Of a stretch of 64,000 nucleotides of DNA, positions 29,637 through 42,046 are shown piece after piece. Numbering within the stretch: position 1 is the stretch's first letter; each line of letters starts with the position of its first letter. The translations under genes and the position numbers were made by a program. This DNA is from Aphis gossypii (lineage: Eukaryota; Arthropoda; Insecta; Hemiptera; Aphididae), in contig NC_065531.1 of the NCBI RefSeq assembly GCF_020184175.1, positions 5,539,213 through 5,603,212 of the forward strand, given 5' to 3'. Below the pieces are notes generated by a model, which saw nothing but the letters and a program-made list of their open reading frames with translations, had not been told where the DNA came from and ran no database searches.

Positions 29637-32600
29637 ATGAAACCAACAAAGCTTATAGGATCAAAACGTATGATAAAGGAATCACTACTGAAATGTATAA
29701 ATAGTTGTAAACAGTTAAAATTACAAAAATTTAAAAGTAAAAATGATAAAATTCGATTTTTGAAAACTAAAACATCTGTACTAAACATTCAAAAAAATAT
29801 TAAAAATTATGAAGCTGGTGAAAACGAGAAATCTTGTAATGTTAAACTAGTTGATTTGTCAAAAAAAATCAGAGCTAACAAGATTGTTAAACATAAAAAT
29901 GAAACTAATGAAAAATTTCAGTGTCCAAATACTCAAAACAATATGAAGAATGAATACAAAATTAAAAAAATGCCATCAAAAATTTTTAGTCGTAAATTCT
30001 CAAAGTATAAAGATGTTCAGCAAAAGTTAAAAGCTAAATTCAAATCTACTTATAAAAGTAGTGGAAAATTTGATCAAAGCTCTACTAAATATAAAGCATT
30101 CATAACTAAAAATAAAAATAAAAAAAATAAGTCATTTTTGAAATATTCTATGTGTAGTTTTGGTTTTAATAAAGAAATACTAAAAAAAAAACGTACTGAA
30201 TGTCCTGAGCTTCCAGGTAAGGGGACTTACAATCATCGCTTTGCGTATGATGAAGCTTTAAAGTTACAACAAGAAGGTATTGAGGTAGACGTGCTATACA
30301 AAGTAAAAAATAAAACTGACTCTATTTATGTTATAAATGGAGAATTTCTATGGACGAAGAATAAACGATCAAGTATTTTCAACAAGTTATCTAAAAAACC
30401 TAAAGTAAATTTAACTACTGCAGACAAAATAACTGAAGAGCAAAATTTTGCTAAATTGTTAATGTCAGAACAAGAGATGGCAGAATTTGCTAAAATACAA
30501 AAAGAAAATGAACATAAAAAAAGATTAGCTAAACAAGTTTTAATGAAGAAAGCTGAATTAGAAAGAGAAAAAAAACTAAGACTTGAAGAATTTATAAGGA
30601 AACGGGAGTTGGAGATGATTGAAAAGGACCTTCGAGCTAAGGAACTAAGTAAAATGTTAAGAGAAAAATCTTTAAAAAAGAAAGCGAATGATGAAAAAAA
30701 GAAACAGAAACAAATTGATATAGATAATTTAAAATCTGCTGAAATAGAAAAATTAAAACGATTAAAGTTTCAACAAACTATGAAATATAAAAATAATAAT
30801 ATTATGAATAATACAGATAATAATCAAGTGATAAACCCGGACAATGCTCATGATGGATTTAAGGTATACAGTACAATTACTTACATTAGTTTTTAGTATC
30901 ATATATTATACGCAATACATTGTGGTATTACCAATGGGTAATTACACCCCTCTCACTCGCTAAAAATTATTATTATAAAAAAAAAAGGGTTATGAGCCAG
31001 TCAGTACTCATACTATAAATTTGGTTTTGTGTAAACATTAGACGATTTTTGTATGAAATGAATTATGTTTGCATTAACAAAATTTCCAAAAATATACCAT
31101 AATTATAATAATTATAATAGTATGATAATGTGTAAGCGATTGCAATCAGTTATACGAACAAAATATATTCAATTTTCGTGAGCTAAAACGAAATTGTATA
31201 TGTGAGCTCTTTTTTTAGCAGCACATAGAGGTTGAAAAAGTAGCTAAAAAAACACCTCCCAAGTCTCAATTCTTAAGAAATCTAGCGATCTATCTAAATC
31301 TTTTTATTGAAAAATAATGGTTGTATAAATTATATAAAACTTTAATTGAAAACAAGTTAATCATTGTTAGCAAGTTCGTTACGGTTAGCATTATCGTTTG
31401 TATACAAAAAATAATTACTATAGCAATATAATATTTTTTGAGAAGAGGCTCATATAGATTTTAATAAATCGAAAACTCATTTACTCATACTAAAAACTAA
31501 ATTAGTACATAATATTATAAATTTTATTATATAATTTTTATTTTTACGTATGTTATAATTACCTAATCAACATTTAAATTAATTTTAAATAATGAAATTA
31601 TGAAATACAGTTATTTGTCACATGAATTTATTATTGTAGTACCTATTTGTTTTTAAAACTAATAATATTTATTTAATGTATTTTATAATGATATAAAAAT
31701 ATTTGTGTACAAAATTTGAAAAAAAAAATGTATAAATCATATCTAAATAAATATGATAAATATAAAGCTAAAGTTTAGTTTTTTAAGAAACTATAAATAT
31801 TAATTAAATAGCTGTGTAAATGAATATTGTTATAATACGCAAAACGTAATTGTATTAATAATTAGTTAAATAAAAACTATTTTAAATAGTAGAATAATAC
31901 TATAAATCTGCGAATTGTGTTTGTCGATAACTAAATTTTTATTTGTTATCACATAACCATAAACATATTAGAATGTCTTATATCTATTATACACACTATA
32001 CATATACTTTATTACTCTATAATACAATGATTTATTGTTAAATATATTTTATGATTAATTTTATAATACTATTGATTTATATAGTGGACATTATTTTATT
32101 ATTCCTTTAGGTCATTAATGATCCAAACATTATTAATAATATCGGAAGATGGGTATTACAGAATGATGGCACTGTCTTTACTATGTCATGGTTAAAAATT
32201 GTTGCTCGTCGGATTGATTCTTTAGATGGGAGAGTAGATACGTTGTACAAGAATAAATTGATGCAGATTGCCATTGATAAAGTGGTAGATGTAATGATGG
32301 AGAAAAAACTGTTGTCAGATTTAAGTAAAAAAGATTTGAGTCGCCGAAAATTGTTGTGCCATAAAAGTGTTCAGGTGATGTTTACCTTAATAATACGATA
32401 ACCATAAGTCCATGGGTGACAACTACCTCCTCATGATAAACTTAACAATAATACAATAACTGGAGTTTGCCGATTGGATCTTTAAAATAAAATAATACTA
32501 AAAAAACAATATTATATATAGGTATTTTTGATTAAATTATATTTCTTTAAGTATTAAAAAGGATAAAATGTGATTTAATGTGTAATGGATAATTTAATTA

Positions 32601-34627
32601 AACAATTTTAGTTAGCTATATACTTGTGAACAAAATTGATATACCAAATGATTAATTATTATTAATTATTATTAGGTACAGTATACCTATTTAATATTTA
32701 TTAAGGTAGTGAATCAAATAATATATCTTTGTATAATCTCCGGAAAAACTTTGTCGGTTTGAACTAAAAATATGTTTTGTATATGGAAAATTATCACTCA
32801 ATATAACAGCTGACGTTATTAATGCATTTATTTCAGACATAAATAATTGTTCAAGTTATATCGTCATAAATTAAACCGTCTCCAGACCACTACGTGTTAC
32901 TCCGCACATCGATTGTAATATATTATACATTTGTATCGGCAGGAGTAGAATATAGGAGTGAGTATATAACCCATACTCTGTCGATAAGAACTTCCGGTAG
33001 ACTTATTTGTATAGTGTATGACAAACGTCGTGAAAAATGAAAACATAACTTGATATAAAAATAATTTATACATTTTATACTAAAATATAATTTTTGATTT
33101 CCACAAAAGAAAACAACTTATTTATGTGTTTAAATAAAAGTAGTATTTATAAAATCGATGATATACAATAATCATGAAAATGAAAAAAAGTGATTTTAAT
33201 TAAAAGAATTAATTATTCAAAATTTAAATAAGAACAATTAATGTTATATTTGTAAAAAAATAATTCACCTTGTTAATTATTATATTATATAGCCCAGGGA
33301 ATAGGGATGGGCAATTCAAAGTTACTAGAGGGCCAATTTTTAAAATATTAAAATCTAACAGATCAGAGCATAGAACACAAAAAAATGCCATTCAAAATAT
33401 ACATTTTAATTAGTATTTATTTTGTTAATAATAAAGAAATAGTCATTCTTCCATGAGGTGTTAAAAGTTCTATTTTCATCATCAATTTATTAATTTTACG
33501 CTTTTTTGAGACATTATTAATATATTAATTATTAATACATTAAGCACTACAAAAACACGGATAAAATAAATTCAACGACTTCATGACACGAATGATACGA
33601 AGAATATCTGATAAAATTAAATAGGTCGGTACCGACTCGGTACAAACAGCTATGGTTAAAAGATATACGTATAGGTACATACGTGTATATATATATAAAT
33701 ATATACTATACTATGGTTTATGACATTTATTAAATCGATAAAATTGAGTATAAACTTAGATATATTTAGATTGTAGTCTATAGAATAAGGAGTATAGAGT
33801 ATAGACGATAAACATTAAAACTGTATGATGTAAATATGTATTTTGGAAATGTAGAACGGGCCAGATAAAAAGGGTATATAGTCGATTTCTTATACCTACT
33901 AATTTTATTTAGTTACCTACTTTCTAACTTCTAACTTATAAATATTAAATTATTAGAATTTATGTACATGAAAGATAATATTTTAAGACTATTTTTATTT
34001 ATTTTCTCAACAACATTATAACTTACAACTTATAAGTCATGATTTAGAATACTTTGTAAAAATGATTAAATAATCAATAAAAAAATATAATTAGTTTCAC
34101 TGAGAAAAGTACCTACAATGTTTTTGTAATAAACAAAATATGTGTTATGATAATTTTTTATATGGAGTTGACTATTATAATGCTATAGTTGTATCTAATT
34201 GTCTTGCTAGTATAACAAAATTTACAATTCTGCGAATATAAAACTGATGTTAAAATAGCATAACGGGTATGCAAAATCTACAATTTTTTTTACACATAAG
34301 ATTGTAGGAATCATACAATAGAAATAATTAAGATTTGTGAAATAGATTTGAGTGGGTGGCTAAACCATATTGTAAAATTAATGCAGTCACTCAGTGTGTA
34401 AAATTATAATAATTTTTGTTTGTACTATTTTGTATTTTTATTTATAGGTATCTCCTAGTTTTGTAATAAAAAATAAAAGGATGATGAAATTCCATAAACG
34501 TACTTCAATCGGCATTCGAAAGTCTCCCAAGTTCTATGGTTGTCAGAGCAATAGGAAACTATACAAGGTGATTAAAACAGAAGACAGTTATTTTCAAGTG
34601 ATCAGTGCGGATGCCTTTGGGTCATAA
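29637..34627 (+). CDS. Lysine-rich coiled-coil protein, function unknown (3 exons, 556 aa)
   Basis: The model joins 29,637-30,863, 32,111-32,374 and 34,448-34,627. All junctions are phase 0 with GT/AG sites and pyrimidine-rich acceptor tracts, giving 409+88+59 residues. I do not recognise the family. Residues 1-190 are very basic and Asn/Lys-rich. About 191-242 looks like a folded segment (starts ELPGKGTYNHRFAYDEAL, with ...YVINGEFLWTK). About 267-382 is a strong charged heptad-like coiled coil (KRELEMIEKDLRAKELSKML). Exon 2 encodes a more hydrophobic conserved-looking block (GRWVLQNDGTVFTMSWLKIV) and exon 3 a basic tail ending DAFGS. No signal peptide or membrane segment is visible, so a nuclear or cytoskeletal protein is likely. 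The ATG at 29,637 is the first in frame, but the frame is open back to 29,505, so an upstream exon joined at 29,581 is possible. The exon 1 donor (AAG|GTATAC) is weak, and a better-looking one at 30,217 would break the frame. Confidence 0.75.
30864..32110 (+). other. Intron 1 of the coiled-coil gene
   Basis: 1,247 bases, AT-rich. It begins GTATAC and ends TTCCTTTAG. Nothing else is recognisable inside. Reading on from exon 1 gives ten extra codons before a stop, so intron retention would add a short tail and lose exons 2 and 3. Confidence 0.7.
32375..34447 (+). other. Intron 2 of the coiled-coil gene
   Basis: 2,073 bases. It begins GTGATG after CAG and ends TTTATTTATAG. The inside is AT-rich. 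A stretch from about 33,300 ('agggatgggcaattc') has the look of a dispersed repeat but no ends could be matched. Confidence 0.65.
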
Positions 34628-34733
34628 CATTACAAGGAGCGGATAAATTAAATTTTGTATCGTGTGGGTAAACCGGAAGTTACGGAAATAATTTAATATA
34701 CTGCTGCTCTAATTTTGTATGACCGTCGTGTTT

Positions 34734-34739
34734 AATAAA
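34734..34739 (+). promoter_or_regulatory. Candidate poly(A) signal of the coiled-coil gene
   Basis: AATAAA, 107 bases after the TAA stop of exon 3. It is the first canonical hexamer downstream, which supports 34,627 as the real end of the coding region. Confidence 0.5.
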
Positions 34740-37700
34740 TTATAATACTCGAACGCGATATTACATTTTATTATACCATATACAACAAATTGTTCTGATA
34801 TATACATATGTATATAATATCACTATATCAGTGCTTGACTTGGAAAATAAATATAAGAGATGATCTGATGGAACATCCAGTATTTGCATTTGCGTCCCTG
34901 TCTAATTTAAATATCACATATATCAACAAACAACGAACATTTCATAATTTAACATACTTATTTTCGAACTTTCAACATAACCTTAGTGCATATTATAGGT
35001 ATAAATATATTATTTTTTTGGGTGGCTAAATTCTACACTAAATTTTAATTATATTAAAAAACAGGTAAAGGTCTAAGATGATTAACGGACCTAATGTTTA
35101 GCGTGAACCAACATAAATTATATTTGTTTTGTCGGACGATATTTATATTTTTATTATTATCAATTATTAAGATACTATTGTATCAGAAATTTACAATACA
35201 TAATATTATAATATTAATGAAATTATCTAGGTTTGTTCTATTAAATTATTACCATTTTTTATCGGTCAAAAATGCGGTGACAAAAAATTTGTTTTAAAAG
35301 AAGTTGGGATAAAAAGTCAGATTTCAGTTTTTATTGTCACACAGTCCGAAAATACAAAATATTCTATTAAATTTTCATTTATCATTATATTTTATATATT
35401 TTTGCGCCGGATTATTTGCCCTAGATTCCATAAACATCCTTCAATCTTTGTATACCTACTAATAATATCTATGAATATCAATTATCACGTAATATGATAT
35501 CGCTGTATGAGATATTAAATATCAATATTATTTATTAATTATTATTAATGTACAAATTCTGTAAGCAGTTTTTTTTTTTTTAAAAAAAAGTATTAATTTT
35601 CTAATTTTCTAAAACAAACCCTAAATAAGGGTTTTTACTATCCCATGTGTTTTAATTAAAAAAATTAGCTAAGGTACCTATGCTATATAATACCAGAAAA
35701 TTTAATTGGGGTAATATTTACCTCTGTCCCTCCCAAGTGGCTCAAGTACCTAACTACCTATAGTATAATAATATGTACCTACTACTTATTATTTACTACC
35801 TGTATTCTGATTTGAAGGTACCTAATGTTAAAATTAAAAAAAATACCTGGTGGAAAATTGTAAACGGGAAATATCTGTAAATTAAATAAATATCAAGAAT
35901 AAATGGTAATGTATTCTTTGTAGTTTTAATAAAAAAAATGAAGGAATTATAAATTATGTAATTATTAAAAATTCTATAAGTAAAAGTCTAAACCATATAA
36001 ATATATTATATAAATATTGTAAATAATATAGGTAGGTTCCTAATTATCGCTGATGTATAATTATGAGCGTTTTACCTTTTTGGGTATCTGATGTCACGCA
36101 GTGCTTGAATAACAATAAAAATGATTTTGACCATTCAAATTACAGTTATATCATAATTATTTTTAATATTTAAATACAGATACAAAAACAACTATTTAAA
36201 AAGTATGATTTAAATGTATATGTATATATTTACTCAAAGAATGTTACAACTTACAATACCTATAAAAAAAATGTTATTAGGTAGGTACACCTAATTCTGG
36301 TCCAATATATAAAAGTATAATCTAGAATGTAATCAATTTCTTCTCAGTGATTGGCAGTTTGTCTGGTATCGGCAATAAGAAGTAATAAATAATTTACTAT
36401 TTTAATGTATGGATTTACCTATGGAACCTATAAATTTGGCAATGTTGCTTAGAAGTAAAAATCGTACGCTTAAAAAGTTACTGCCAATAAGGATCACGTG
36501 AAATCGGATAGCGCCCCTATATGTTATGATAGAAGTACAAAAGAGGTACTTCATTATTAAAATAGGTTTACAATTCCCGTTTAAAGGACTAAATGTAAGT
36601 AGGTAGTAAAGGTACATAATATAATTACCTATTTGATAAATAAATCAATTCTCCGAAAAGTTTCACCACTGAATGACATCCCTCATTGTGTGTTTTTATT
36701 ATGTATTTTGTTTATTGCATTATCGTCATTTTTGTTTATTGTATGATTATAATTTATTTAAGAAAAAAAGGCATTAATTGTACATATTTAAATGCATACA
36801 ATAGACTTAAGACGTAACACAAATAAAGTTAAAGACGTTCATAGGGTAACAGAAATAATTGACAATGTATAATTTGATCTTACAAAAGTAATGTTACAAT
36901 AAATATATAAATATATTGTACAAACCATTGTACCAAAACATAATTTTATTCTGTTTTGTCTCCCATCGGCCTTTCTGGAAATATTGTACATTGTGCTCTC
37001 CACTGTGTCAATAATCTAATAATAGAACGGTTAACGACAATTCTATTGTTTTTTTATAGTCTATTATTTGTTTTGTTAGCACTGTACAACAATAAAAAGT
37101 AAAAACCAAATTACCGTATGCGATAAACCGGTAGCGCTATCTACTGTCAAAATTTTCAATTTTGCATTGTTATAGGTAGTATTTTAAAAATTGGTAATGA
37201 ATAATGAACAAATAAAATAAGTTACTATAATTTAGTGTCTTAAAATTCTAAAAAATGTGAATCCTATCCTCAACTTGTCTCCTATAGAATCATAGCAAGT
37301 AATTGATAAGGGTGCATTGTTTTCATTCAATTTATCAAAACTGGTTTTGTCCCAAAAAATAAATAACAGGTAGCTCATAGGTAGAAACAAATATACAATA
37401 GTCAATAATATTGTTTAATGACATGACACATGACCTAATGTAATGACAGTATTTAATAATAAAAAGAATTGTAATCGAAAAAAAAAAGTAATTAAATAAA
37501 TGTATACTAATAATTTAGAACATATAATTATATAAGTCATTATAGTCACATTTACAACATAAAATTTTGAATTTTATTCCTTAAAATTTAAATCATAATA
37601 TATTTTCAATTTGGCATACAAACTACAAAGTATCATTTATCGGCCTTCATTGGACATATAGCGCTTCTGGTGGTAAAATTTTTAATTAAGTTTTCAAACA

Positions 37701-38450
37701 AGTGACGACACCTTATCAATACTCCAATATTGATACTTCAATATTGCCAACATCCGTTTGCGATGAAAAAACGTTACTTTTGATTTCAGACAATTCAATA
37801 TCACAATTTACAATAAATATAAAGCACGGTTTAAGATAGACTTCTATCTTAAACCTTGATATAAAGTAACGATTTTATCACAAAATTTTAAACTATAATA
37901 CCTACAATAATACGCGTTGTATTCTATATAGTATATTTCCATTGCTTGAAATTTTGTAAAAACACACATCGCTCGGTAAAAACGTTGTAATAATAATTAA
38001 ACCAGTTAGAATCTTTTTTTATTTCTGTTTTTGCACCGTAATTCATTTATGGTACAAATAGGTATACTTATATTAGTAAACTACTTTACTAGTATTTAAT
38101 ACTATTAAAGTTGTAACTAATAAAATGTATCATATTAAAATAAATATTAAATTTTGATGTTGAATATCAATTTTGGGTAAATACCACCAGATATCATAAT
38201 ATGATGGAGTATCAAATTTCATAATAACTATAAGTCAATACATTAATATTTTATTCTAGTTTCAAATGGATTGATTACTAATACTTTAAAATGTCAACAG
38301 CATAATTCAAGTCTACTAAAGAATAGCTAATTGCATAGAATTATAAAAAATTAACTTTTATAGTACTGGATTAGTAGATTTAGGTAAGTACCTATTATGT
38401 TCTTTAAATTGTTATATTGATTATTGAGAATTAATTAATATTATTTATTT
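34740..38450. other. AT-rich intergenic stretch
   Basis: No accepted gene. ORFs of 67-73 codons at 34,808-35,297 and 36,402-36,617 are AT-rich and featureless. A phrase at 38,260-38,330 follows a decent acceptor (TATTCTAG) and is open for 22 codons, so it could be an earlier exon of the decayed gene that starts at 38,459. A palindrome lies at 37,825-37,858. Confidence 0.45.
37825..37858. repeat. Palindrome with 16-base arms
   Basis: The left arm CACGGTTTAAGATAGA pairs with the right arm ending TAAACCTTG, with a single mismatch and a 2-base loop. The outer part of the arm matches that of the 23,127-23,154 palindrome (CACGRTTTAAGATA), so the two probably share an origin. Confidence 0.6.
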
Positions 38451-39207
38451 ATGTGTAGCTTGTTACAATATTTCAATATCAATACAACAAACACTTTGTT
38501 AAGACAATATTTGGAGAATCCGTTGATTTCTGAAATTATACTACTGTCAACTACAATATTAATTTATTATAAACAATTTAATTTAATTTGTAAGTCCAAA
38601 TACACCTAAAGCAGGTGAGTAAATAATTCGGTACATTTTTTTTACATTTCTAATTTACATTATTTTAGATGTGTTTTATATGTTATTTCAATTGTACTAT
38701 GGAGACATTCAAATGAGTAATATTTTACAAAAATGAATTATACTGTTATTGCTGAATATCCTTTAATTCATACTATACCCAAATTGTCTTACATAAATAG
38801 ACAATTTATTGAGTATTGGGTAAGTTTTAATGTTCAAGTATATAAGTTTATTAAGTTTATTTTATTTTATTTAATACATATTTTAAATTTTTTGATTATA
38901 AATGCCTACTATTTTATTTTAGATAGTTCTCACTTTTCGAATCAATTTAATTTAATACCCATGAATCTAGTAACTCATTTTATATGCAACAATGAACAAT
39001 AGTAGTACAGTGAAACCTCTATAAAGTGGATAACTATAGGGAATTAAAAAATGTCCACTTTAGGGAGATGCCATAGAGAATTGGTTTTATAAATATACAT
39101 TTACATTGAAATATTAATTTATAATTCATCATATACAATAGGTATGCATGTATTAAAAAGTGGGTATAAAAATTTACAAAATATTAAAATTAAATTTTTT
39201 AATTTAC

Positions 39208-39339
39208 CTGTGATGATTTGTTTATGCAAAACTGTTCTGCTAATACACGTACACTTAGATTTTAACCTAACTTTTCCTTGGTTAAAATAATATTTATTTT
39301 TACTTCTAAGTTCAATCTTTTTATTTTATTATTGTTCAT
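39208..39339 (-). pseudogene. pogo transposase N-terminal exon fragment (CENP-B-like HTH)
   Basis: Read on the minus strand from the ATG at 39,339, 44 codons give a sequence with the family pattern of a CENP-B/pogo N-terminal DNA-binding domain: a basic start, KIKRLNLEVKINII, then after a stop NLSVRVLAEQFCINKSSQ. One TAA (codon 26) interrupts the frame. The segment ends at CAG|GTAAAT, a proper splice donor on this strand, so the source gene probably had an intron here. The rest of the transposase is absent. Confidence 0.65.
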
Positions 39340-39575
39340 TTTAACGCAGGTACATGTTTACACCATGTGCAGCACACAACTGATGACCTAACCATTTGTA
39401 ATTTTTCCAATAAGAAAACAATTAAGATAAGATAAAATATGAATAAAATGTTCAACAGATAACTATAGTATTTGTATTGCTTAAACATTTTTTATATGTA
39501 CAAGTATTGAGACAGTATTGTGTTCATTTATGAGAGGTAATTTTTAATTTTTGTACCAGTATTTAGTGTCTATGT

Positions 39576-39892
39576 CAGTGGTTCTTAACTGGTGTTCCGC
39601 GGTAGACTTAATATAAGTGTTCCGACAAAATTTTAAAACCAGTGGAAAAAATTTTATTTAGCATTTCTATTTTCATTTTCTTAACATTTTAACTTTTAAA
39701 ACAAAACACAATGATATAAGTAAGATGTTTTATTGATATACTTGCAAACTGTTTTATATTGTACATTTATTGTTTAATATATTAAACAATTAAAAAATTA
39801 TTATAATTACTGTTTTATTTTAAGGCTGTGTTCCGCGAAAACTTCATAAAATGTTAAGTGTTCCGTCATTCGAAAAAGGTTAAGAACCACTG
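39576..39892. mobile_element. hAT MITE nested in the pogo-like element, 317 bp
   Basis: The ends are the classic hAT type: left CAGTGGTTCTTAACTGGTG, right complement CAGTGGTTCTTAACCTTTT. An exact 8-bp target duplication, GTCTATGT, flanks it at 39,568-39,575 and 39,893-39,900. The inside has no coding capacity but repeats the word 'gtgttccg' near both ends. Because it lies wholly inside 39,008-40,019, it inserted later than that element. Confidence 0.9.
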
Positions 39893-40720
39893 GTCTATGT
39901 CCACTATTAAAAAGTGATAACTCCTATTATGTGCATTTATTTTAGCGGAGGAATTAAGAAGTGTACATTATTGGGAAGGGTCCACTATTGAGAGGTATCC
40001 ATTAATAGAAGTTTTACTGTAGTGGAGTAGTGTTCACACAGATCCTTTAGTATTGTTACTTAAAAAAAAAAAAAAACACTTTCAATTTTATCAAAACTTT
40101 AATATATAATATAATATACTAATATTCCCCTGCTGGTATTTTAGTTATAGTATAAAGTAAAGCTTAAAGTGGCTCAAAATTAAAATGGGTATTATGATCT
40201 TTAAACTATTTTGAGTATTTAAAATTTCTTCAACTTGATTGATTTTAGGTGTTGATAATATTCAAGGTCCACTGAAGTTGTAAAGTTTAAAGCAAATTTG
40301 GTTGAATTAAATTCTGGCATAAATTATGGAAAGTTTATAGTAACCATTTTGATTGAAAATGGTGAGATAAATATATGGAACAATATCAGATTTACAATCA
40401 AGGTATGACAACAATTATATTTTATGTAAAATATGTATTATGTTTAATGTATATGTATGTTAAAATTATATTCTTAATTTTCTAGTGAAAGAATTTTCAC
40501 CAGTAGGAAGCTACAATATTCCCAAGTGACAAAGGCTATATTTGATTGTGATTAATAATACTTTTTAATGTTAAATATCAATATTTGTCAATCAATTCCA
40601 AGAAAAATGAACTGATGAGTTTATTTATTAACGTGCTCTGACTTTAAGTGAATATAATCTTCTAGGTGAATATTTAAAAATATTATTTTCTTTAGTAGTT
40701 TTATACAAAAATCCGCAGCA

Positions 40721-40962
40721 CTCGTAAAACTTTTACTTATAGACTGGCTTTATGTACACATAGAATGGTCATAGATAGAGAGTGCTCTTCGTGTGTGACT
40801 ACTCAATAATTAATATTATATATGTACGAGTATATACAATGACAATATTGATGCAGTGATGTTATTATACTGTACATTATTGCAATATATCTGACCGGTT
40901 ACTACTATAGCTACTCTATACTCTATAGGCAAGGCCAGTCTATTAGTATAAGGTCTATGGTG
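40721..40962. mobile_element. MITE, about 242 bp, with a near-by empty-site copy
   Basis: The best-preserved inverted parts are TAGACTGGCTTTATG (left, about 40,740) and the complement of GGCAAGGCCAGTCTATTAG (right, about 40,928-40,946). Outside them the ends align loosely. The flanks (TTCTTTAGTAGTTTTATAC before, ACACTACATATCTATCT after) join without a gap in a related copy at about 41,131-41,180, which shows what the site looks like without the insert. Exact ends are uncertain by a few bases. Confidence 0.55.
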
Positions 40963-41257
40963 ACACTACATATCTATCTAAAAAAATCTCAAATTTTTAT
41001 TAATATCATATTTTTTTTATAAAAGAGTGCATTGTGGAACAGGATTAAAGTTTGTTTTTGAAAATTGAGTAATAAATTTTTTTAATAAATGGCAAATATT
41101 TACATGAAATATAAGATAAAGATAAGATATTTTTCTTTAGTAGTTCTATACAAAAGTCTGTGGCACTACATATCTATCTATGCATTTTTATTAGATAGGT
41201 AGATATTTTTTTTTCATTCATTCGACTAATTATTATTTAAATATTATTAGAAATTAG

Positions 41258-41746
41258 CAGGGTTCGGAACTTATAGCACTAAGATATGTGCTTATATATG
41301 ATCTGATTAACTTAAAAATAATATGCTCTAAAAATGAAAAAAGCACTTAAAAAGTCATTAAAAAAAAGGATTTATTTCATATAAATATAAAAAACATTGT
41401 AATTTATTTATAATTATCAGGTAATTAATAATGAAAATAAAATCTTTACAAAATATAATACTTGGTGTTCGATTTATTGAGTATAGAGTGTATTACTACA
41501 CTCAAAACAAATTTTTGTAATTAATCGTTCAGCATTTTAATTAATAGATTTTAAACAATAATATTATCCATCAATCGTTAAATATGCAAAAACCTCTAAA
41601 ATATGTTAACCAAAAATATGCAAATAATATGCAAAATAAAATTTCATATTTGAATTCTCCGTACTATAGAACGTATTTATATATCACTCTGCTATATTTT
41701 ACATCATCTATGATAGATATGCAAATGCTATAAATCCTGAACTCTG
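41258..41746. mobile_element. hAT-like MITE, 489 bp
   Basis: The left end CAGGGTTCGGAACTTATAGC and right-end complement CAGAGTTCAGGATTTATAGC form the inverted repeat. An exact 8-bp duplication GAAATTAG flanks it (41,250-41,257 and 41,747-41,754). The inside is AT-rich with 'atatgcaaa' words and no coding frame. Its ends and subterminal words match the 18,774-19,537 element, so both belong to one family. Confidence 0.85.
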
Positions 41747-41907
41747 GAAATTAGTATTTTAGTGAATAGTTAATGGAGTTTAACATAACAAACTTTTTTG
41801 TTGTTTATAGTTCAAAGTATTAAAATTCTATAAGTTGTTGGATTTGATTCAGAATGATAAAGAAATACAATTTGGATTTAATGCTTCAAAAGACAATCAA
41901 TGATAGA

Positions 41908-42046
41908 CCAAGTGTCAAAAGAAGGTTTAAGAAGACATTTGATAAGGCTGGTAATGTTTCTATAGAAAATGATATACCAAATATCAAAAAAAAAGTTTAA
42001 GAAAACATTTGATCAGACTGGTAATGATTCAATAGACAGTGGTATT
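41908..42046 (+). repeat. Two-unit 69-bp coding repeat with frameshift
   Basis: Unit 1 (41,908-41,976) and unit 2 (41,977-42,046) are clearly homologous at both DNA and protein level. Translation of unit 1 gives PSVKRRFKKTFDKAGNVSI and its counterpart in unit 2 contains KFKKTFDQTGNDSI. The period is exactly 23 codons, so the repeat arose in a coding context. Unit 2 carries one extra A in a run of nine, which shifts the frame and brings a stop. Confidence 0.7.

Larger units (their letters stand above)
39008..40019. mobile_element. pogo/Tigger-like DNA transposon remnant, 1.0 kb
   Basis: Inverted termini (left CAGTGAAACCTCTATAAAG, right-end complement CAGTAAAACTTCTATTAAT) are bordered by TA on both sides, the target duplication of the Tc1/mariner-pogo superfamily. 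The inside carries, on the minus strand, a fragment of a CENP-B-type N-terminal helix-turn-helix, which agrees with the pogo/Tigger assignment. At about 1 kb it lacks the DDE catalytic domain and cannot be autonomous. A second transposon is nested in it. Confidence 0.75.

Noticed and set aside
40263..40402. Possible WD40-like or Sec31-like segment in the decayed gene
   Set aside because: A phrase 'ENGEINIWN' recalls WD repeats, but there is no repeat periodicity or second blade, so no family was assigned.
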